A stretch of DNA of 64,000 nucleotides from Coniferiporia sulphurascens (Eukaryota > Basidiomycota > Agaricomycetes > Hymenochaetales > Hymenochaetaceae), in the NCBI GenBank assembly GCA_002794785.1, contig NBBA01000008.1, positions 372,001 to 436,000 on the forward strand. The letters are read 5' to 3'. The notes under the pieces are model-generated. The model was not told the DNA's origin and made no database searches. It saw only the letters and a program-made list of their open reading frames with translations. The position numbers and the translations under genes are program-made. The number at the start of each line of letters is the position of its first letter. Position 1 is the stretch's first letter. Below are positions 1 through 11,971 of this stretch, one piece after another.

Positions 1-597
1 TTTCGGAACGCGATAGCGTGAGCCAGCTCAAGCGCAACGGTGGCAGGGTCCAGCGAGGCGGCGCGGGTCTCCTCGGCGACTGTGGGGAGGACTGACTCGT
101 TGAACTCCCATGGAGAGAATTTAGAAGAAGAAATTATGGATGAGAGGACATCAACAAAGTACGCCCTGTAAGAAAGATTCATTGCCGCCACGAATACGCG
201 TGAAAACACAAACAACTTACTCGTCGCCACGAAGGAATTCTGCAGTGAGCGCGAGATGCTCGCGAGTTAAACTGGAAGACAGCACGCCGCCGTACAGCTC
301 GGTCTCCCGCACTGTACCTAACGTCGACCTAGACGATGTGCCCTTTTTGCCAATGGTAAACCACGATTCAACGAAAAAAGAAACGGGAATAAGCACCTTG
401 TAAGCAAAGTTTTTGAGGACATTTGCGAGACCTGTTTTGGTCTCGTAGCGACTGCCAGCTTTTACAAGGAATGTGACAGCCGAAGTTGCTTGTCCATGGT
501 CGACGGCGGCGACCTTGACGCCAGCGGCGTCAACCGCAGTGGCAAAAGTCCTGGTAAGCTTTGCAGCTCGTCGCGCGGTCGCCCTGGCAGCCAGCAT
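1..597 (-). CDS. QCR2: QCR2, complex III core subunit 2 (5' part, cut by left edge)
   Basis: Core protein 2 of mitochondrial ubiquinol-cytochrome c reductase, an M16 (processing-peptidase-like) protein of the inner membrane complex. Three exons are visible: 597..397, 342..221 and 165..1, with GT-AG introns of 54 and 55 nt that keep the frame. The start is the ATG before an Arg/Ala-rich presequence (MLAARATARRAAKLTRTF). Family motifs follow: VTFLVKAGSRYETK, then STLGTVRETELYGGVLS and LTREHLALTAEFLRGDE across the introns, then YFVDVLSSII and SPWEFNESVLPTVAEE. About 162 residues are present; the family is usually near 430, so the C-terminal two thirds lie outside the window. The identification rests on these motifs recalled from the family and is strong. 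Confidence 0.93.
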
Positions 598-1101
598 TTG
601 TGTTAGCAGAGCGTCGTCGTCGTCGTCGTACGCGGTGGTCTCTGAGTTTGCGAAGATGCGAGCCTGTCGAATTTCTACAAGTCCGATTTGGCCCGCATGA
701 TGAGAAAACATTTCCTTATTCATCTTCCCCCCAAAGTTCTCGAGCACTTTCTCATCATCACAATTTCGACATGTCCGCACTGACTCCTTTTATTTGTATT
801 ACTCTCTTGCGAGCCAATATGCTTTTGTTCCTATCCTTTGAATAGCTACAAACTATTCAAGTCAAGAAATAACCATAATTGCACCCAGTACGGCATAGCA
901 ATTCAGTCTGCATACGGACATCCGATGTCAGCCTCTTCGTCCGAGCCTCGATCGTGCAAAGTTCTCAAGTCCGCCTCAGTATGCTCTTTGTCGACCACTA
1001 CTTGGCTGGCCCAATTTCTTCCCGTTCTTATCTCTTCGATATACTTTCAACGTATTATCTGCGCCTGGGGCGCCTGAACCTTGCTTTCTTTGCTTTTCCT
1101 T
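598..1101. other. Intergenic, divergent promoters of QCR2 and a membrane protein
   Basis: About 500 bases between two divergently read genes. A short CGT trinucleotide run lies near 613-630. An in-frame open stretch upstream of 1102 is interrupted by a stop at 1075-1077, so an additional upstream exon carrying a signal peptide for the next gene is possible but not proven. Nothing else is recognised. Confidence 0.5.
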
Positions 1102-3125
1102 ATGCGCTGTCGGAGACGCCGCCTAAATCTCAGGCGACAGGATAGTCTGTTCCTTCAACCTGGAGCGGACTTGCTTTTAGACGATACTCCCCAGGGCGGA
1201 AGTCAGAGTCAAGATGTCTCTTTTCCAAGTGCGGTTCAAGAGCAACCAGGGGGCTCGACGGCGAGTCAACCTGCCATTGCTTTCCCAGGAGCTCAGAGTT
1301 TCGCCCCCGGGAGCCTGCAAACGCAAAGCCAGACGTTAGCTGGCTCTTCATCTGTAGCTTCTTCTGACTTCAGTGACGCTCCTACTTCGACCATCTTGTT
1401 CTCGCCGTCGTCGCTCACTCCTGTAGTGCCCGCATCTACAAGTTTTTTGTCTTCGAGTAGCTTCCTGATAGAGTCGAGCAACGCCTCACCTGGACAGGTA
1501 TCCACATCGTCAGCTGCAGCTTCGGCAGCTTCGGACATCGTTCCCAGCACGTCAGTCGCAATCACAAACTCGACCGCGTCGCCGAATACTAGTCAGTCTT
1601 CATCAGTCGTCTCGCCGACTCCAAACGTAGATGCTACTGGTCACTCCACCGTGTTCTACATTGGCATCGTGTTCATTTCCATCGTTGTGTTCGCGTGTCT
1701 TCTGTCCTTCTCAGCGTGGTTGTTGCGTTCTCGGAGAAACAGGCCATCGTGGTGCGGTAGGGGAAGAGAAGACGGCGATTTCGAGAACCAGGGCTCTGGT
1801 TTCGGACTAGGACTTCATCTAGAGAAGCCTTTAAACGGAGCAGGCTCTCTTAACGTATCTCCAACGCCTCCCCTCGGGCTGTGCACAACGTCCGGCAGCT
1901 CAACCAATTCGTCCTTCCCCTTATCCCTGGACTTGCTAATTCCCCTGGACGGTATCCGACGCTCGCGTCGCGTCCTCCCGCCGCTCATTTTCGTACTAAT
2001 GACACCGTTGAGTCCCCAGGCCGATTACTTGGCCCCTTGAATGTGAAAAATTACATGCCTGGTGACTTCTCTAGCTCCTGTGACGAGGCCATGCACCCGG
2101 CTCTATCCCCCTGCTTCGGAGACGACTTCGCCATAGGTCTCGGCACACCACACAATGCGCATCCAGACGTAATTTCGTCCTTCCTTGATCCTGGGAGCCA
2201 GAACCTTAGCGTGCCATGGGCACCGCTGAATATTAGGTCTTTATGTGCGCCGGAAAGGGCGAATGCCGTCTACTCGCTTTCTCGCAGAGGCGTTACGATG
2301 AATACGGAAAGTGAGAACGAGATCTATTCACTCCCCATGCCACCATTTGGGGATACGCTTGTCCGAGAGGAAGAGGGCACGGGCACCACGGATGGATGGG
2401 GAACTACACTGCGTTCCAGTATCCTTAGCGCACTGTCAAGCTTCGCAGGAGGACCTCCTCGGCCTGCGGGAGATAAATACACGACGCTTCCCCCTAGTCG
2501 TTCGCGTTCGGGTCGATGGCGTGAAACGATGTTCCTAAACAAAAATGGCGGTGCGGAGGTAGTGTCCCTGGGCCCGTCATCCGACATCTTGTCAGATACA
2601 CGGGAGAGTCCCATGGCAAACGTCAGCGGTCGTCCTTTCCGTCAGTCTTGCTCAGATGTGACGGGTGTTGGCGACAGCATTCTCGGCCGCAGTCTTGATA
2701 CTCAGGACGGCTGTAATTGGTCTAGGTCAGTAAGCCCGGCGACTCCCTTAAGGCTGCAGAAAAAGAATGGGGGGATGAAGCATGGCTTACATATGGAGAA
2801 CACCCTGGGCGCAAGGGCTATCTATACTCCGGCTGCAGGCGCGCAAAAAAGGAAGTCTGGTCTGTACGCTTCGGGGACCATGAACACAGGCTCAAAAGGG
2901 CGTGGTGCGCTACCCCAGTCGGTCGTGCGGCCGGCGTTCCTCCGAGATGCAACGGATGGATCAGCGACGTCGTTCAGCTCGGAGGCGTCTAGGGCATCGC
3001 GAGACCTAACCCACGACGAGCTACTCGCCAAGAGGATGTTGATGCTACGCGCCCGAAGAAAGCGTGGGATGAGTACCGGGGCAAGGCGGCGGCTGACCTC
3101 TAGCAGCTCGCTCGGCAGGTATTAG
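1102..3125 (+). CDS. Ser/Thr-rich single-pass membrane protein, function unknown
   Basis: Two exons, 1102..1951 and 2020..3125, joined by a 68-nt intron with a good branch site (actaatgac) and acceptor cccag. The join shifts the reading frame correctly and gives about 651 residues. Residues up to about 180 are rich in Ser, Thr, Ala and Pro with several N-x-S/T sites, as in O-glycosylated surface proteins. One transmembrane helix follows (about 184-208, VFYIGIVFISIVVFACLLSF), then RSRRNR, which places the long C-terminal part in the cytosol. The tail is low-complexity, with many possible phosphosites, and ends in a basic stretch. No enzyme domain is seen. The layout resembles fungal wall-stress sensors, but no sequence family was recognised. 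The start is uncertain: the chosen ATG is the first in frame after a stop, and a signal peptide exon may precede it. Confidence 0.7.
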
Positions 3126-5453
3126 CCATCGGTGGCTTCCTTGAGGGGGGGGGAATGGAATACCACAAATGGTTTCAGATGTGACCGGCTCCATTCTCTG
3201 TGGCAAAATTCTAGTCTGCCGATAGTGACTGAGGAAGTCCAAGTGCTTCGATTCAAAACTGTCTTTTTTTACGTCTACAAATGCAAAGTAATTCATGTAG
3301 CATAACGCCGCGCGTTTGCTTGCTCTGTATAGCACCGAACAGGGAGGGTTGTTTGACTGCTCTAGTTGGTATACCACATGCATGCCCGAAGTTTCATAGA
3401 ACTTGAAAACTTATTCTCAGCGCTGGAGCTTTCATTTGAACAGGGCGAAGCGCTCAGAGCCAGTCTCAGTTCTTCGACTGTACTCGGTATATAATGCGGA
3501 TCACCGACTGGTCATAAAGCTTTTGAGGGTGGCAAGTTGTACTGAGTCGCGAGTTAGGCAAAGCCCTTTGGGCCATGCTGACTGATTAGCGGCGATGCTT
3601 TGATGGCCTCTTAATTCAATACGGCGACGATGTCATAATTCGAGCTCACAGAAGGAAATATTACGCCGGTGTCTCAAGGGAATGCGGATTTGAGGAACTT
3701 CTGTCACAGGGCGAATAAACAAAACTCGCAATATTAAGCAGACACATCCGCAAGATGTCCCCGAGATGAAGTGATTGTTGCCTTATTACTCTATCCGATC
3801 AACCATTCGCAGAATATTGAAAAACGTGTATAGCGAGCGCCGGCGAGGATTGGAACTTCAAGAAAATCTCCAAAAAGCGGGACATACTGAGATTAGAACA
3901 AGGTGGTTAGCATTGGGGAATAGGAAGAGCTTGACCACATATTAAATGGTCTGCAGACACACATAGATAATCTGCGAGAGCGGACAATTAAATCTTCCTT
4001 GCTCTTCGCGCCTTCGAGAGTTAGTAAGGGCTTGGCGGCAATCGAAGGGATCAGGTATGAGTTTCGCGCGCCTGTCGAGGCATGTTGGGCTTCGAATATA
4101 ATCGAAAAGACCAGTGCACCGGTGACTGCGTGCAACCCAGCAAGCAGGTCAAAAACCCATGACCATCGGCCACATCGATATTGCTGTTCGTTCACGCCAG
4201 TCTTAACGTTGCTTATAAAGTTGTTCCATAGGGTTTGCGCAGAGGTTGTCGGGGCTCAACGGACTCAAATGGGTCTGACACGTGTGTGAAGGACCACCCC
4301 GAAGATAAAACTCTTCCAAAAATACTTGACGACGGAACTCGGAACCATGTCTGAAGGAGTTGTTATATCTCCTTCCGCTCGATAAGCTGCCATCACCCAA
4401 GAATCCAGGAGTGTGAGCAATATCAGCTGTCCAAACCTAAGGCCAGACAAGAGATCGTTGCAGTTAGGCACGCATCAACTATAAAACATTGTATTAGAAG
4501 AGTAGCCAGCGGATCCAAAATAGAAGTTTTCACTCATCCTGATTGGGCTCCAAGAAGCTTCCTCGGACATTCCCCTTTGCCATCTCCAGAAGCTCAGTAT
4601 GGCCGACTTTAAAATTTTGTATGCGCTGCATCAACGAGGCGATTGTGCAGACTGCGTATGTTCGCATAAAACAAGCCGTTAATTCCCGACAAACAATCAT
4701 AGGGCATGAACTCGTGCCTCCTCTTGACCCCGCTCGCTCTTGCATGAGACCATATGAGTACATTCATCGTAGGAAAGTAGTGCTCACCTTTTGTGAGGGT
4801 ACTACCATGTTCCGAAGAAAGAGTGGCAAGACTACAAGCTCGCAAAGAGTAGGCGGCGCCACATATCCGTTTCGGCGATTCTGTCCAGACATGTGCCGCG
4901 GTTGGTTGAAACATCCGATAGAAGACGTGCAGGTCACTGCTCCTCTCTGAGCCAATCCCCGCGTCGACCTTCACATGGGGCGTATGCTCTTCGCCAATTC
5001 GTCGCCGGCTGGACAGCCTTCCCTCCCAGCTCCATCCCTTTGTTCAAAGCTCCTTCGCATTCGCCGACGGGTTAGTCGCACAGGACTGACTGACGTTTCT
5101 ACCTCGTTTTTGGTCATCTGTTTGGCGAAATGAAAAGGCCCACCTACGGCTTGAGCTTCCGACGTTTACAATGGATGTTGTGAGCCAACAGGCACATGTC
5201 CTACGGTGGGAGGATGTTGCGAGGACGATCGTTTGTGATGGGAGAACCGTCATAATCATGCGAATCAGTCTCCACAGCTATCCCGAAACGTTGTCAAGTG
5301 CCCCAGCTGGTCGCTGCACGGTTTGTCGTTCGACTAAGATGTCTATGTTGAAGCCATCTTTATCCCGGAATTGATAACCCACATTGTGGAAGAGCCGTGA
5401 CATCTCTGGCTACTCTGAGGGTTTAAATAGAGCAATGTGAGAGTAGACATACC
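3126..5453. other. Intergenic, no gene recognised
   Basis: About 2.3 kb with only short open frames that overlap on both strands and match nothing I know. A G-run lies near 3146-3154. The last 30 bases before the F-box gene contain gtttaaatag, a possible AT-rich core promoter element. I see no tRNA or mobile element. Confidence 0.5.
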
Positions 5454-7340
5454 ATGGCTCTCTTCGCCCTCCCCGCTGAGCTTCTCATAGCGATTGTCGC
5501 TTACCTCGACCCACGCGATATCCTTTCTTTCCGCCGAGTGTCTTACCGTACTGCTTATGTTTGCAAGCGCTCGGCCATTCTGCGATACCAAGTTGCTCTT
5601 CTAGCTGCAGGGATGGAAGATACGAACGTAATCCGTCCTCTTGGTAGTGGTGATCGCCTCGCGTATCTTTCGCATAGAGAAGCGCTATGGGACAGCGTTG
5701 ATCTTAATGAGAAACGGCATGTCTCGATTCCAGTTAATTATCGACATTCTCATGTCCATGATCTGACAGCTGGAGTCTACATTTTTGGAGATCTCAGTAT
5801 TGTTCCTGATAGCTTACGGACGAGCAGTCTACGCTATGTCCACTTACCGATGTGTGTACATCAGCAGAGCTTGCCGGGGAAAGACGGGACTAATGAATGG
5901 TGGAAAACCATACCAATCGGAGTCGAAGCGCTCACCATTGGTCTTTCCCTCGAAGAGAACGACCTGCTTGCCGTACTGACTTCTATTCCTTCCCCGTAAG
6001 TACTCGCCTCTGAATATGTACTTGCGCTTAACAAGGACATTTTTTCCAGGAACCACGATGCGGGCGATAATCACGTCTTCGAATTGCATCTAAAAAGATT
6101 CTCAACGGCGACCTATCATCCGCTCGCTCAAGAACCCATTATTCATTTCCACGAGCACCAAGACGAAGGCAACCATTGTATTGCAACGATCGAGATCGCT
6201 GGACCGTACCTTTTAGTCCTTTTGGCTTGGTTGAGGTCTCCCAATACTTCTGACGAGTTGTACATCTATAACTGGACGACGGCGTTCCTCATTACGGTAG
6301 GGCGCAGATCTTTCACACGAGCGCGTACTGAGTCTGTGAAACTTATCGTTTAGCACATTTCTTCGGGTAGCTCAACGTATCGAGGGGCATCCTTTCTGTC
6401 CAATGACACCTTTATCCTGACGAATATGCGCGATAATACAATCGAGTTTTTGAAGCTGGTGGAGTTACAAGCAGAGAATGAGCGTACACAGTGTCGGTGG
6501 ATCGGGAGGCTTGCACTGCCTACTCTGCGACAGGGATGCTCTTTAGCTAGTATAAGCTGTCGCACGGATGCTGTGCGTGGACGCGTAACCGGAGTATCGG
6601 CTGCTTCCGCGGTGAATGGTATAGGGTCACCCCTAGCGAGGGGCAGAAGGGCACCAGTGCGCGGCGTGCCGCAGAAAGCCCTCGTACAGTTTAGGATGTA
6701 TCTGCAAGGAAGCAGAGAAGGTCACATATCCCTGTTCACGTTTGTGGCACACCGTGACGAACTATTACGCACCGTACACCCATGTGATAGTTTTCTGGGC
6801 ACAGCCAAACCGACCGAGGTGATCGCAAGACCATGGAACCTTTGGGGACCCAGGACCACGCGCTGGAACGACGTTAACGAGACGGATACGGCGTGGATGG
6901 CAGGGATCGCCGGCCAGAGACAAGTTTTCATCACGAGGGACAGACCTCGTCACATACGAGTCAGAAACTACAACACAAAGGCCGTCCTAACCGAGATGTC
7001 AAGGACCGCACGGGTCGCCAGTCAGGGTCGAGTCAGGGTAGTTACAGAAGAGAGTATTACAGCTCGCCAAGATTGCTTTATGGAGGACGTTCGCTCAGCA
7101 TTACCATTCATCGAGATTTTATCAGAGAACACGTTCAATTATGATGGCGTTCTCATGGACGAAGAGCATATAATTGGTTTGACGGTGAGCGATTCACTTC
7201 TTCTTTAAAACGAATATATGACCGGCGAGATGATAGCTGATATACGCTGATCGTAGGAAAACGAAGAGGACGGATCCATACGCCAGCTCGATGTATTCAT
7301 CATAACGCCGGAGGAACCCCGAGTATGCGAGTGTAAATAG
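5454..7340 (+). CDS. F-box domain protein
   Basis: Four exons, 5454..5995, 6050..6296, 6354..7184 and 7257..7340, with introns of 54, 57 and 72 nt in consistent phase, give 567 residues. The N-terminus is a clear F-box: LPAELLIAIVAYLDPRDILS at about residues 5-24, followed by FRRVSYRTAYVCK. Such domains bind Skp1 in SCF ubiquitin ligases. The rest has no WD or LRR pattern that I can see. It resembles the large agaricomycete families of orphan F-box proteins, with a later part beginning near PTEVIARPWNLWGPRTTRW and a C-terminal segment ITPEEPRVCECK. The substrate is unknown. The ATG is the first in frame and lies directly before the domain. Confidence 0.85.
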
Positions 7341-8761
7341 GCCAAATTCGGAAGCAGAATTCGAACTATGGTCGTCGAGAAGGTGTGGAGAGAGTGCGGC
7401 TGATCCTTCGGTCGGACGAAGCTGATCCAGACCGACATGACAATTAACCCATACAACCGTTATCTAGGAAGCTGAGGTTATTGATGGCACACCGTCCTTA
7501 GCTTAGTCCTTGGACGGTTCTCTGCAGAAGTACGCTTGTACCTACCAGTCATATTACTGGCCGAAAGATTAGGCGCCTGCTAGTTAGGTTTGGCCGATGA
7601 GAATACACCGTAGAGGGACCTTCGTCTATAACTTTGGGTACCGCCGACGATCGCCGAGTTCAAGATTCAAACACATACGTGAGCGTGTGAGCGAGCTTCA
7701 ATTCGATCATTGAAGTACGAGTCCCCGAAAGTGAGCGGCCAATGACTAGCTTCACAGTAAATTATCTTCGACAACTAAGATTTGAGCCTCGGCATCAACT
7801 GGCGGCTCCGGTCTAGGGGCGTGAGTCCACAACACCGGTGAATCGAACCAGAACGGGCTGTCGGGGTTAACCAAGAAGTCCGTTCAGCTGGCTTCGGATA
7901 CGTAGCGGATATTGTATTTGGCGGGCTCCCAGACGGACGAGGGGTGTAACGAATTAATGAGAGGATGAAATTTTGAGAATGAGCCTTCATCATTGGATTT
8001 TACAACCGACTACCCAAAAAGTCAGTTATCACGGGATCCATTTCGATCTCCGCGAACCCTCCGCCGCAAGTGACTCTGGACAAAAGGCAAATAAAAAAAG
8101 ATAAAGAGAAGAAGAAAGAGAGTGCAATAAACCCAGAATATATATATATTGCTGCTACAATTGCGCTGGAGCTCACATCCGTATTGAGTGATCAGGGCGA
8201 AGGTAAGAAGGAGCTTATGGCTTCTGTTTATGCAACTTGTGCAACTTGCTTCTGACTGAGCTGGAACTTTAGGACCGCAACCCCAAAATCCCGAGAAGCT
8301 AGAATGTTTCGAAAGATCCGAGTCGTTCGTTTCTGTGCCAGTTACTTCAAAAGTACCGCGTTATGATCCTGAAAGGGTTCGCCTGGCCTGCCGGAAAGTT
8401 GATCGCTGCAGACCTTAGGAAGAGAGCACATTTGTAGAAGGACTTAAGACACAACACACTTTCACATTGCTATTGGTTACAAGAACTTGAAGTTATGTAT
8501 GTTGCGAGTGAGAATGATAAAACACCTTTTGAGCCATGTATACGTCATCATGCCCATCACGGGGCCGCCTTTTCGCGAAGATGGCCACCCGTTTTCAGCC
8601 GCAAGGCGAAGTACTCATCCCTTAAAAATAAAACAATAAAGAAGCAAAATATACGACAGAAAAAGCTCAAGTATCTTCCCATCTCGAATTCCAAATACAA
8701 TATGTCCATAAGTAAGAGCCATCCTGATAGCTGTATATTTATACATTGTGAAGCGCCGAAG
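7341..8761. other. Intergenic, possible decayed sequence
   Basis: About 1.4 kb. Short frames on the minus strand (for example 7775-7993) have protein-like composition but are broken and were not recognised. The segment near 8085-8120 is A-rich. No RNA gene or intact element is seen. Confidence 0.45.
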
Positions 8762-9823
8762 CTAGGGGCCATACCCCGGCGGAGGCAGAGGCGGCGAGCG
8801 CGTTGCCCGTGAGTATGCCTGAACAACTTTTCGCGCTAGCTCGAGTGGATATTCAGGCGGATTTAGGTTCAGACCCCCAATGTGATTTGTACCAGAGACG
8901 GATACGGGCCGTGATCTCGATCCGCTGGGCTCTCCAGCCCGAGTATGCAACGCCGACGAACGCTGCGAGCGCGAGCGCGAGCGGATCCGTGGCTGCGACG
9001 AAGATGGGGTATTTAGGCTTGTGAGACTCCGACTCCGTCGGGCAGAGTATGCAGGGAGTGGCTCCACATCATTGTCCCCTTGATACGTTGCGCGGTGGGA
9101 CCAGGACCAGTGCGAATCAGATGACAACCTTCGGGGTCCATCCGCAGATGGCGGCTCCGGTGGTACTCGCTGGCGTGGTATATGAGCGTGCGCAGCAACG
9201 AGTTTCTCCCATGCTTGAGCCATATCTCGGTGTGTGGAGGTGGATGCAGCACGTGATGGAGCGGCCGAGGGCATTGTACTGCCAGCTATGGCTTCCACCG
9301 TCGATGGAGTTCTGCGACCATCTTCGTCCCCCGCGTTTGAGCGTGCGTCGACAAGAAGTTTATACAGAAGTTGCGCATGTCTCGAATGCTTCTTATCCTC
9401 CTGTATAGAATTTTGGAGCGGCCAACCTGGCGTTAATTGCAGTATTGGCGAAAAACTAGGTGCGGACATTCGCAGCGTAGTATTGAGTTCCGCTCCAGAG
9501 GACAGTATCCCGTCACTAGCACCAGGTCTGGTAACTTCCATCGCGGCGTGCCGGCCCCCAAATTCTTCGCTTATTCGCGCACGTCTTCGGACGCTCCTCC
9601 AGTGCTTCCACCACTTGTATAGGCCAAAAAGGATGACACTTGCGGCTAGAGTGCACGCGACGGAGCCAGCAATGACCACGCTAGCGGGTAAAGGTAAACT
9701 CTCCTTCGACACAGTCGAGACGGTGTCGAGCCTAGCAGCTCCGGATGGGAAGAGACGTCTGGCTGATATGAACTGTTGCAGGCTTTGAGGCTTGTGCGTG
9801 CGCCGCAAGGACGAATGTTTCAT
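8762..9823 (-). CDS. Single-pass membrane protein with three PY motifs
   Basis: A single uninterrupted exon of 353 codons. The start is taken at the first true ATG (9821-9823); the frame is open further upstream only through a TTG. A short N-terminal part of about 45 residues precedes one transmembrane helix (about 47-70, SVVIAGSVACTLAASVILFG). The helix is followed by KWWKHWRSVRRRAR, so the C-terminus should be cytosolic. The tail is Ser/Arg-rich and disordered. It carries LPAY (about 256-259), PPEY (about 322-325) and PPGY three residues from the end. Such PY motifs bind the WW domains of Nedd4/Rsp5 ubiquitin ligases, so an adaptor role is an inference. No named family was recognised. A signal-peptide exon upstream cannot be excluded. 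Confidence 0.7.
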   Translation of the reverse strand: MKHSSLRRTHKPQSLQQFISARRLFPSGAARLDTVSTVSKESLPLPASVVIAGSVACTLAASVILFGLYKWWKHWRSVRRRARISEEFGGRHAAMEVTRPGASDGILSSGAELNTTLRMSAPSFSPILQLTPGWPLQNSIQEDKKHSRHAQLLYKLLVDARSNAGDEDGRRTPSTVEAIAGSTMPSAAPSRAASTSTHRDMAQAWEKLVAAHAHIPRQRVPPEPPSADGPRRLSSDSHWSWSHRATYQGDNDVEPLPAYSARRSRSLTSLNTPSSSQPRIRSRSRSQRSSALHTRAGEPSGSRSRPVSVSGTNHIGGLNLNPPEYPLELARKVVQAYSRATRSPPLPPPGYGP

Positions 9824-10822
9824 TTCCCGAAGAAAATACTTTACTGGGTTCTGCAAAGTATAACCGAGGACGGTCAGTCACTGGCCCATGGAGGATTCCT
9901 TCCGTACAGAGCGAAAATACATATCGTGGCGAAGCGCGACCTGTACCTTACCTTTGATGATTACAGGGTTAAAGAGAATATAAAGGTGATCTTGTCAAAA
10001 CGCATGAAATAAAAAGTGTGGGTTGTAACGAATGTCGCGGGCACGAAAAGAGCGGGGTGCACTAACTGGATGACGGCGGAGTCGGGGACAAAGGGGAGCT
10101 GGCGACTAGCTGGCGAAGGAAGGACGAAGGAAACAGTCACACGCTGACCATGAGCTTGATCTTCCGCGAAGCTGATAACAACAGTCGCCAAAGGTGGATG
10201 TTCATCGGCACAAGTGTTTTAATCGAACAGGAATGATTAGCCATAGACACCCAAGTTTTCAATCAGAAGAATTGAGTCCTTCTCTATACCAAGTTGAAAT
10301 AGGCACAATTCAATTACGTGAGGATTTTGACTCAAATGCCATCACGGTAATTAAGCCATCTTGCCGATGGACTGCGGTCTCCTTCTCCAAGTGTTTAGTA
10401 TATTCGCGCACTACCTCGAATAGACAATATTTTGAACGGGCAAGACTTCGAGGTGTTGCAAAAATAATGTTAGACGGTTTCCCAACGGAATAAAACATCA
10501 CCAGAGCTGCCCCTCCTTCAACAAAAAAAAATCGCATCTGAGAATGAAGATGGTGACCATCATGGCATCAGATAGAATCATTGAGATGGATTGGATAACA
10601 CACGTCGTGAGAAACAACCATCCCACGATGACCTTGACTGTGTTGAGCATACCAGACCTTCCAGAAGAGAAACTTGCGAAAGGGGATGCCTGATTGCTCA
10701 CATGTAGGGAGGCTTACATAATCGATAAGCGTAGGCCCCAGGCTGACATCATCGCTGCTTTACTCGTCCGTTCCTATGAAGAGTGGAATGGGGTTAGCAG
10801 ACTGTACTTCTTATAATTTGCC
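9824..10822. other. Intergenic, no gene recognised
   Basis: About 1 kb between two divergently read genes, containing short overlapping frames only. Nothing is supported beyond promoter function for both neighbours. Confidence 0.5.
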
Positions 10823-11345
10823 ATGTCGACGCACGAGGATAAGCGAAACACACCTTCAGACGAATGCGATACTGGTTCCCTAGCCCAAGGCACGCCCAGG
10901 GATGAGTACGTACAACGGACACAGCCAGAGCAGCATCCCAGCAGCCCCGGACGTCGGGACGAAGCATGTTCCGAGCAGGATTTAGAGCGGCCTAGAAGTA
11001 ACAAATCCGATCAAGAAGGTATGTTTCAACGGCAGTTTCGGCAGACGGCGTAGTGCACTCAGCTCGGTCAAATTGACACAGTCACTCCACATGGCTACCC
11101 GGAGGGTCTAATACCCAAGGGCAATCCAGGAATTGTCAACAAGATCATTGGCAAGGTCGAGAAGGTGTGTTCAACACCGATGTATCTAGGCCGAAGGGCG
11201 TGTTGACGTTCTTCATCGTAACAACCATTTGCAGGCTGCCGGAAAGTACTTCAATAACCCCAATTACACGGCAAAAGGGGAGCTTCGCGAGTCCGGAATA
11301 ACGTCTGACCAGATCAAGGAAGCCCACGACCGGCAGCATGCATGA
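10823..11345 (+). CDS. Small CsbD-like conserved fungal protein
   Basis: Three exons, 10823..11018, 11082..11164 and 11235..11345, with introns of 63 and 70 nt, give 129 residues. The first 65 residues are very hydrophilic and charged. The conserved part is PEGLIPKGNPGIVNKIIGK in exon 2, followed by AAGKYFNNPNYTAKGELRES in exon 3. This pattern (pKGN..lvdK.iGK..K..G....n.....KGElre) is typical of small fungal proteins related to the CsbD stress family; their biochemical role is unknown. No signal peptide or membrane segment is present. Splice phases are consistent and the stop follows a conserved-length end. The family assignment is from memory of the pattern and is moderate. Confidence 0.75.
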
Positions 11346-11971
11346 ATTGCACTCAAGTGTAAGGATGTGTTTATGCTCGGTGCGGCGCATGTACCGAAGT
11401 CATGAGTAGTATTAGTAGCTTGTATATCAGGAACCGTTAGGATATATGTGGATTCGCCGTGGACATGAGGTAGTCCATTATGCAAGTGTACAGTGTACAC
11501 CGATCATGCGTGTCCATAAGAGTGAAAAGAGCGGTTTGCTTGACTTGGCCGAAGGTGAAAGTTGCCAGCAGTATGTTTCGGCCCTCTCGGCGCGGGTTTA
11601 TATGACGGATCACCTTCAAGCCATCCATGAGCCAAGACCGTAGACATGCAGCCAAATATCGGCGAAATTTGAGATACAGGAGCCTTGGGTGTGGTAGTCA
11701 ATAGTCAAGTTAGAGCCGGTATTACGCGTGAGTTGTGACGCTGCGCGTCTTCATTGATTGAAGTCGCCCTCTTGCCCAGACCTCGTTCGTCGCTCATCGC
11801 GTTTGCTGCATCAATCCTTGGGTAAAAACGACCGTCGCTGGCAAAGCAAGTGCAAGGACGCATTAGAGGATGAATCTTGCGCGGGTCGCCCCGAGAAAAG
11901 GCAAGCAAGCAAACAAGCTCCTTACACGTCCGAGTATGGCATACCAATTTGTCTCAATCTTGTTTACTCAG
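11346..11971. other. Spacer that should hold the missing first exon of AP-1 beta
   Basis: About 630 bases. The adaptin gene downstream begins with an exon that needs a preceding coding exon in phase 1 supplying an ATG and about 10-15 residues. I found no convincing candidate. An ATG at 11506 followed by a GT gives the right phase but would need a 440-nt intron, far longer than the others here. Confidence 0.4.

Noticed and set aside
7775..7993. Protein-like minus-strand frame, possible retroelement remnant
   Set aside because: No reverse transcriptase, integrase or long terminal repeat pattern could be recognised, and the frame is short.
11506..11971. ATG at 11506 with a phase-1 GT as first exon of AP-1 beta
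   Set aside because: It needs an intron of about 440 nt with a poor donor, and the peptide does not resemble known adaptin N-termini.
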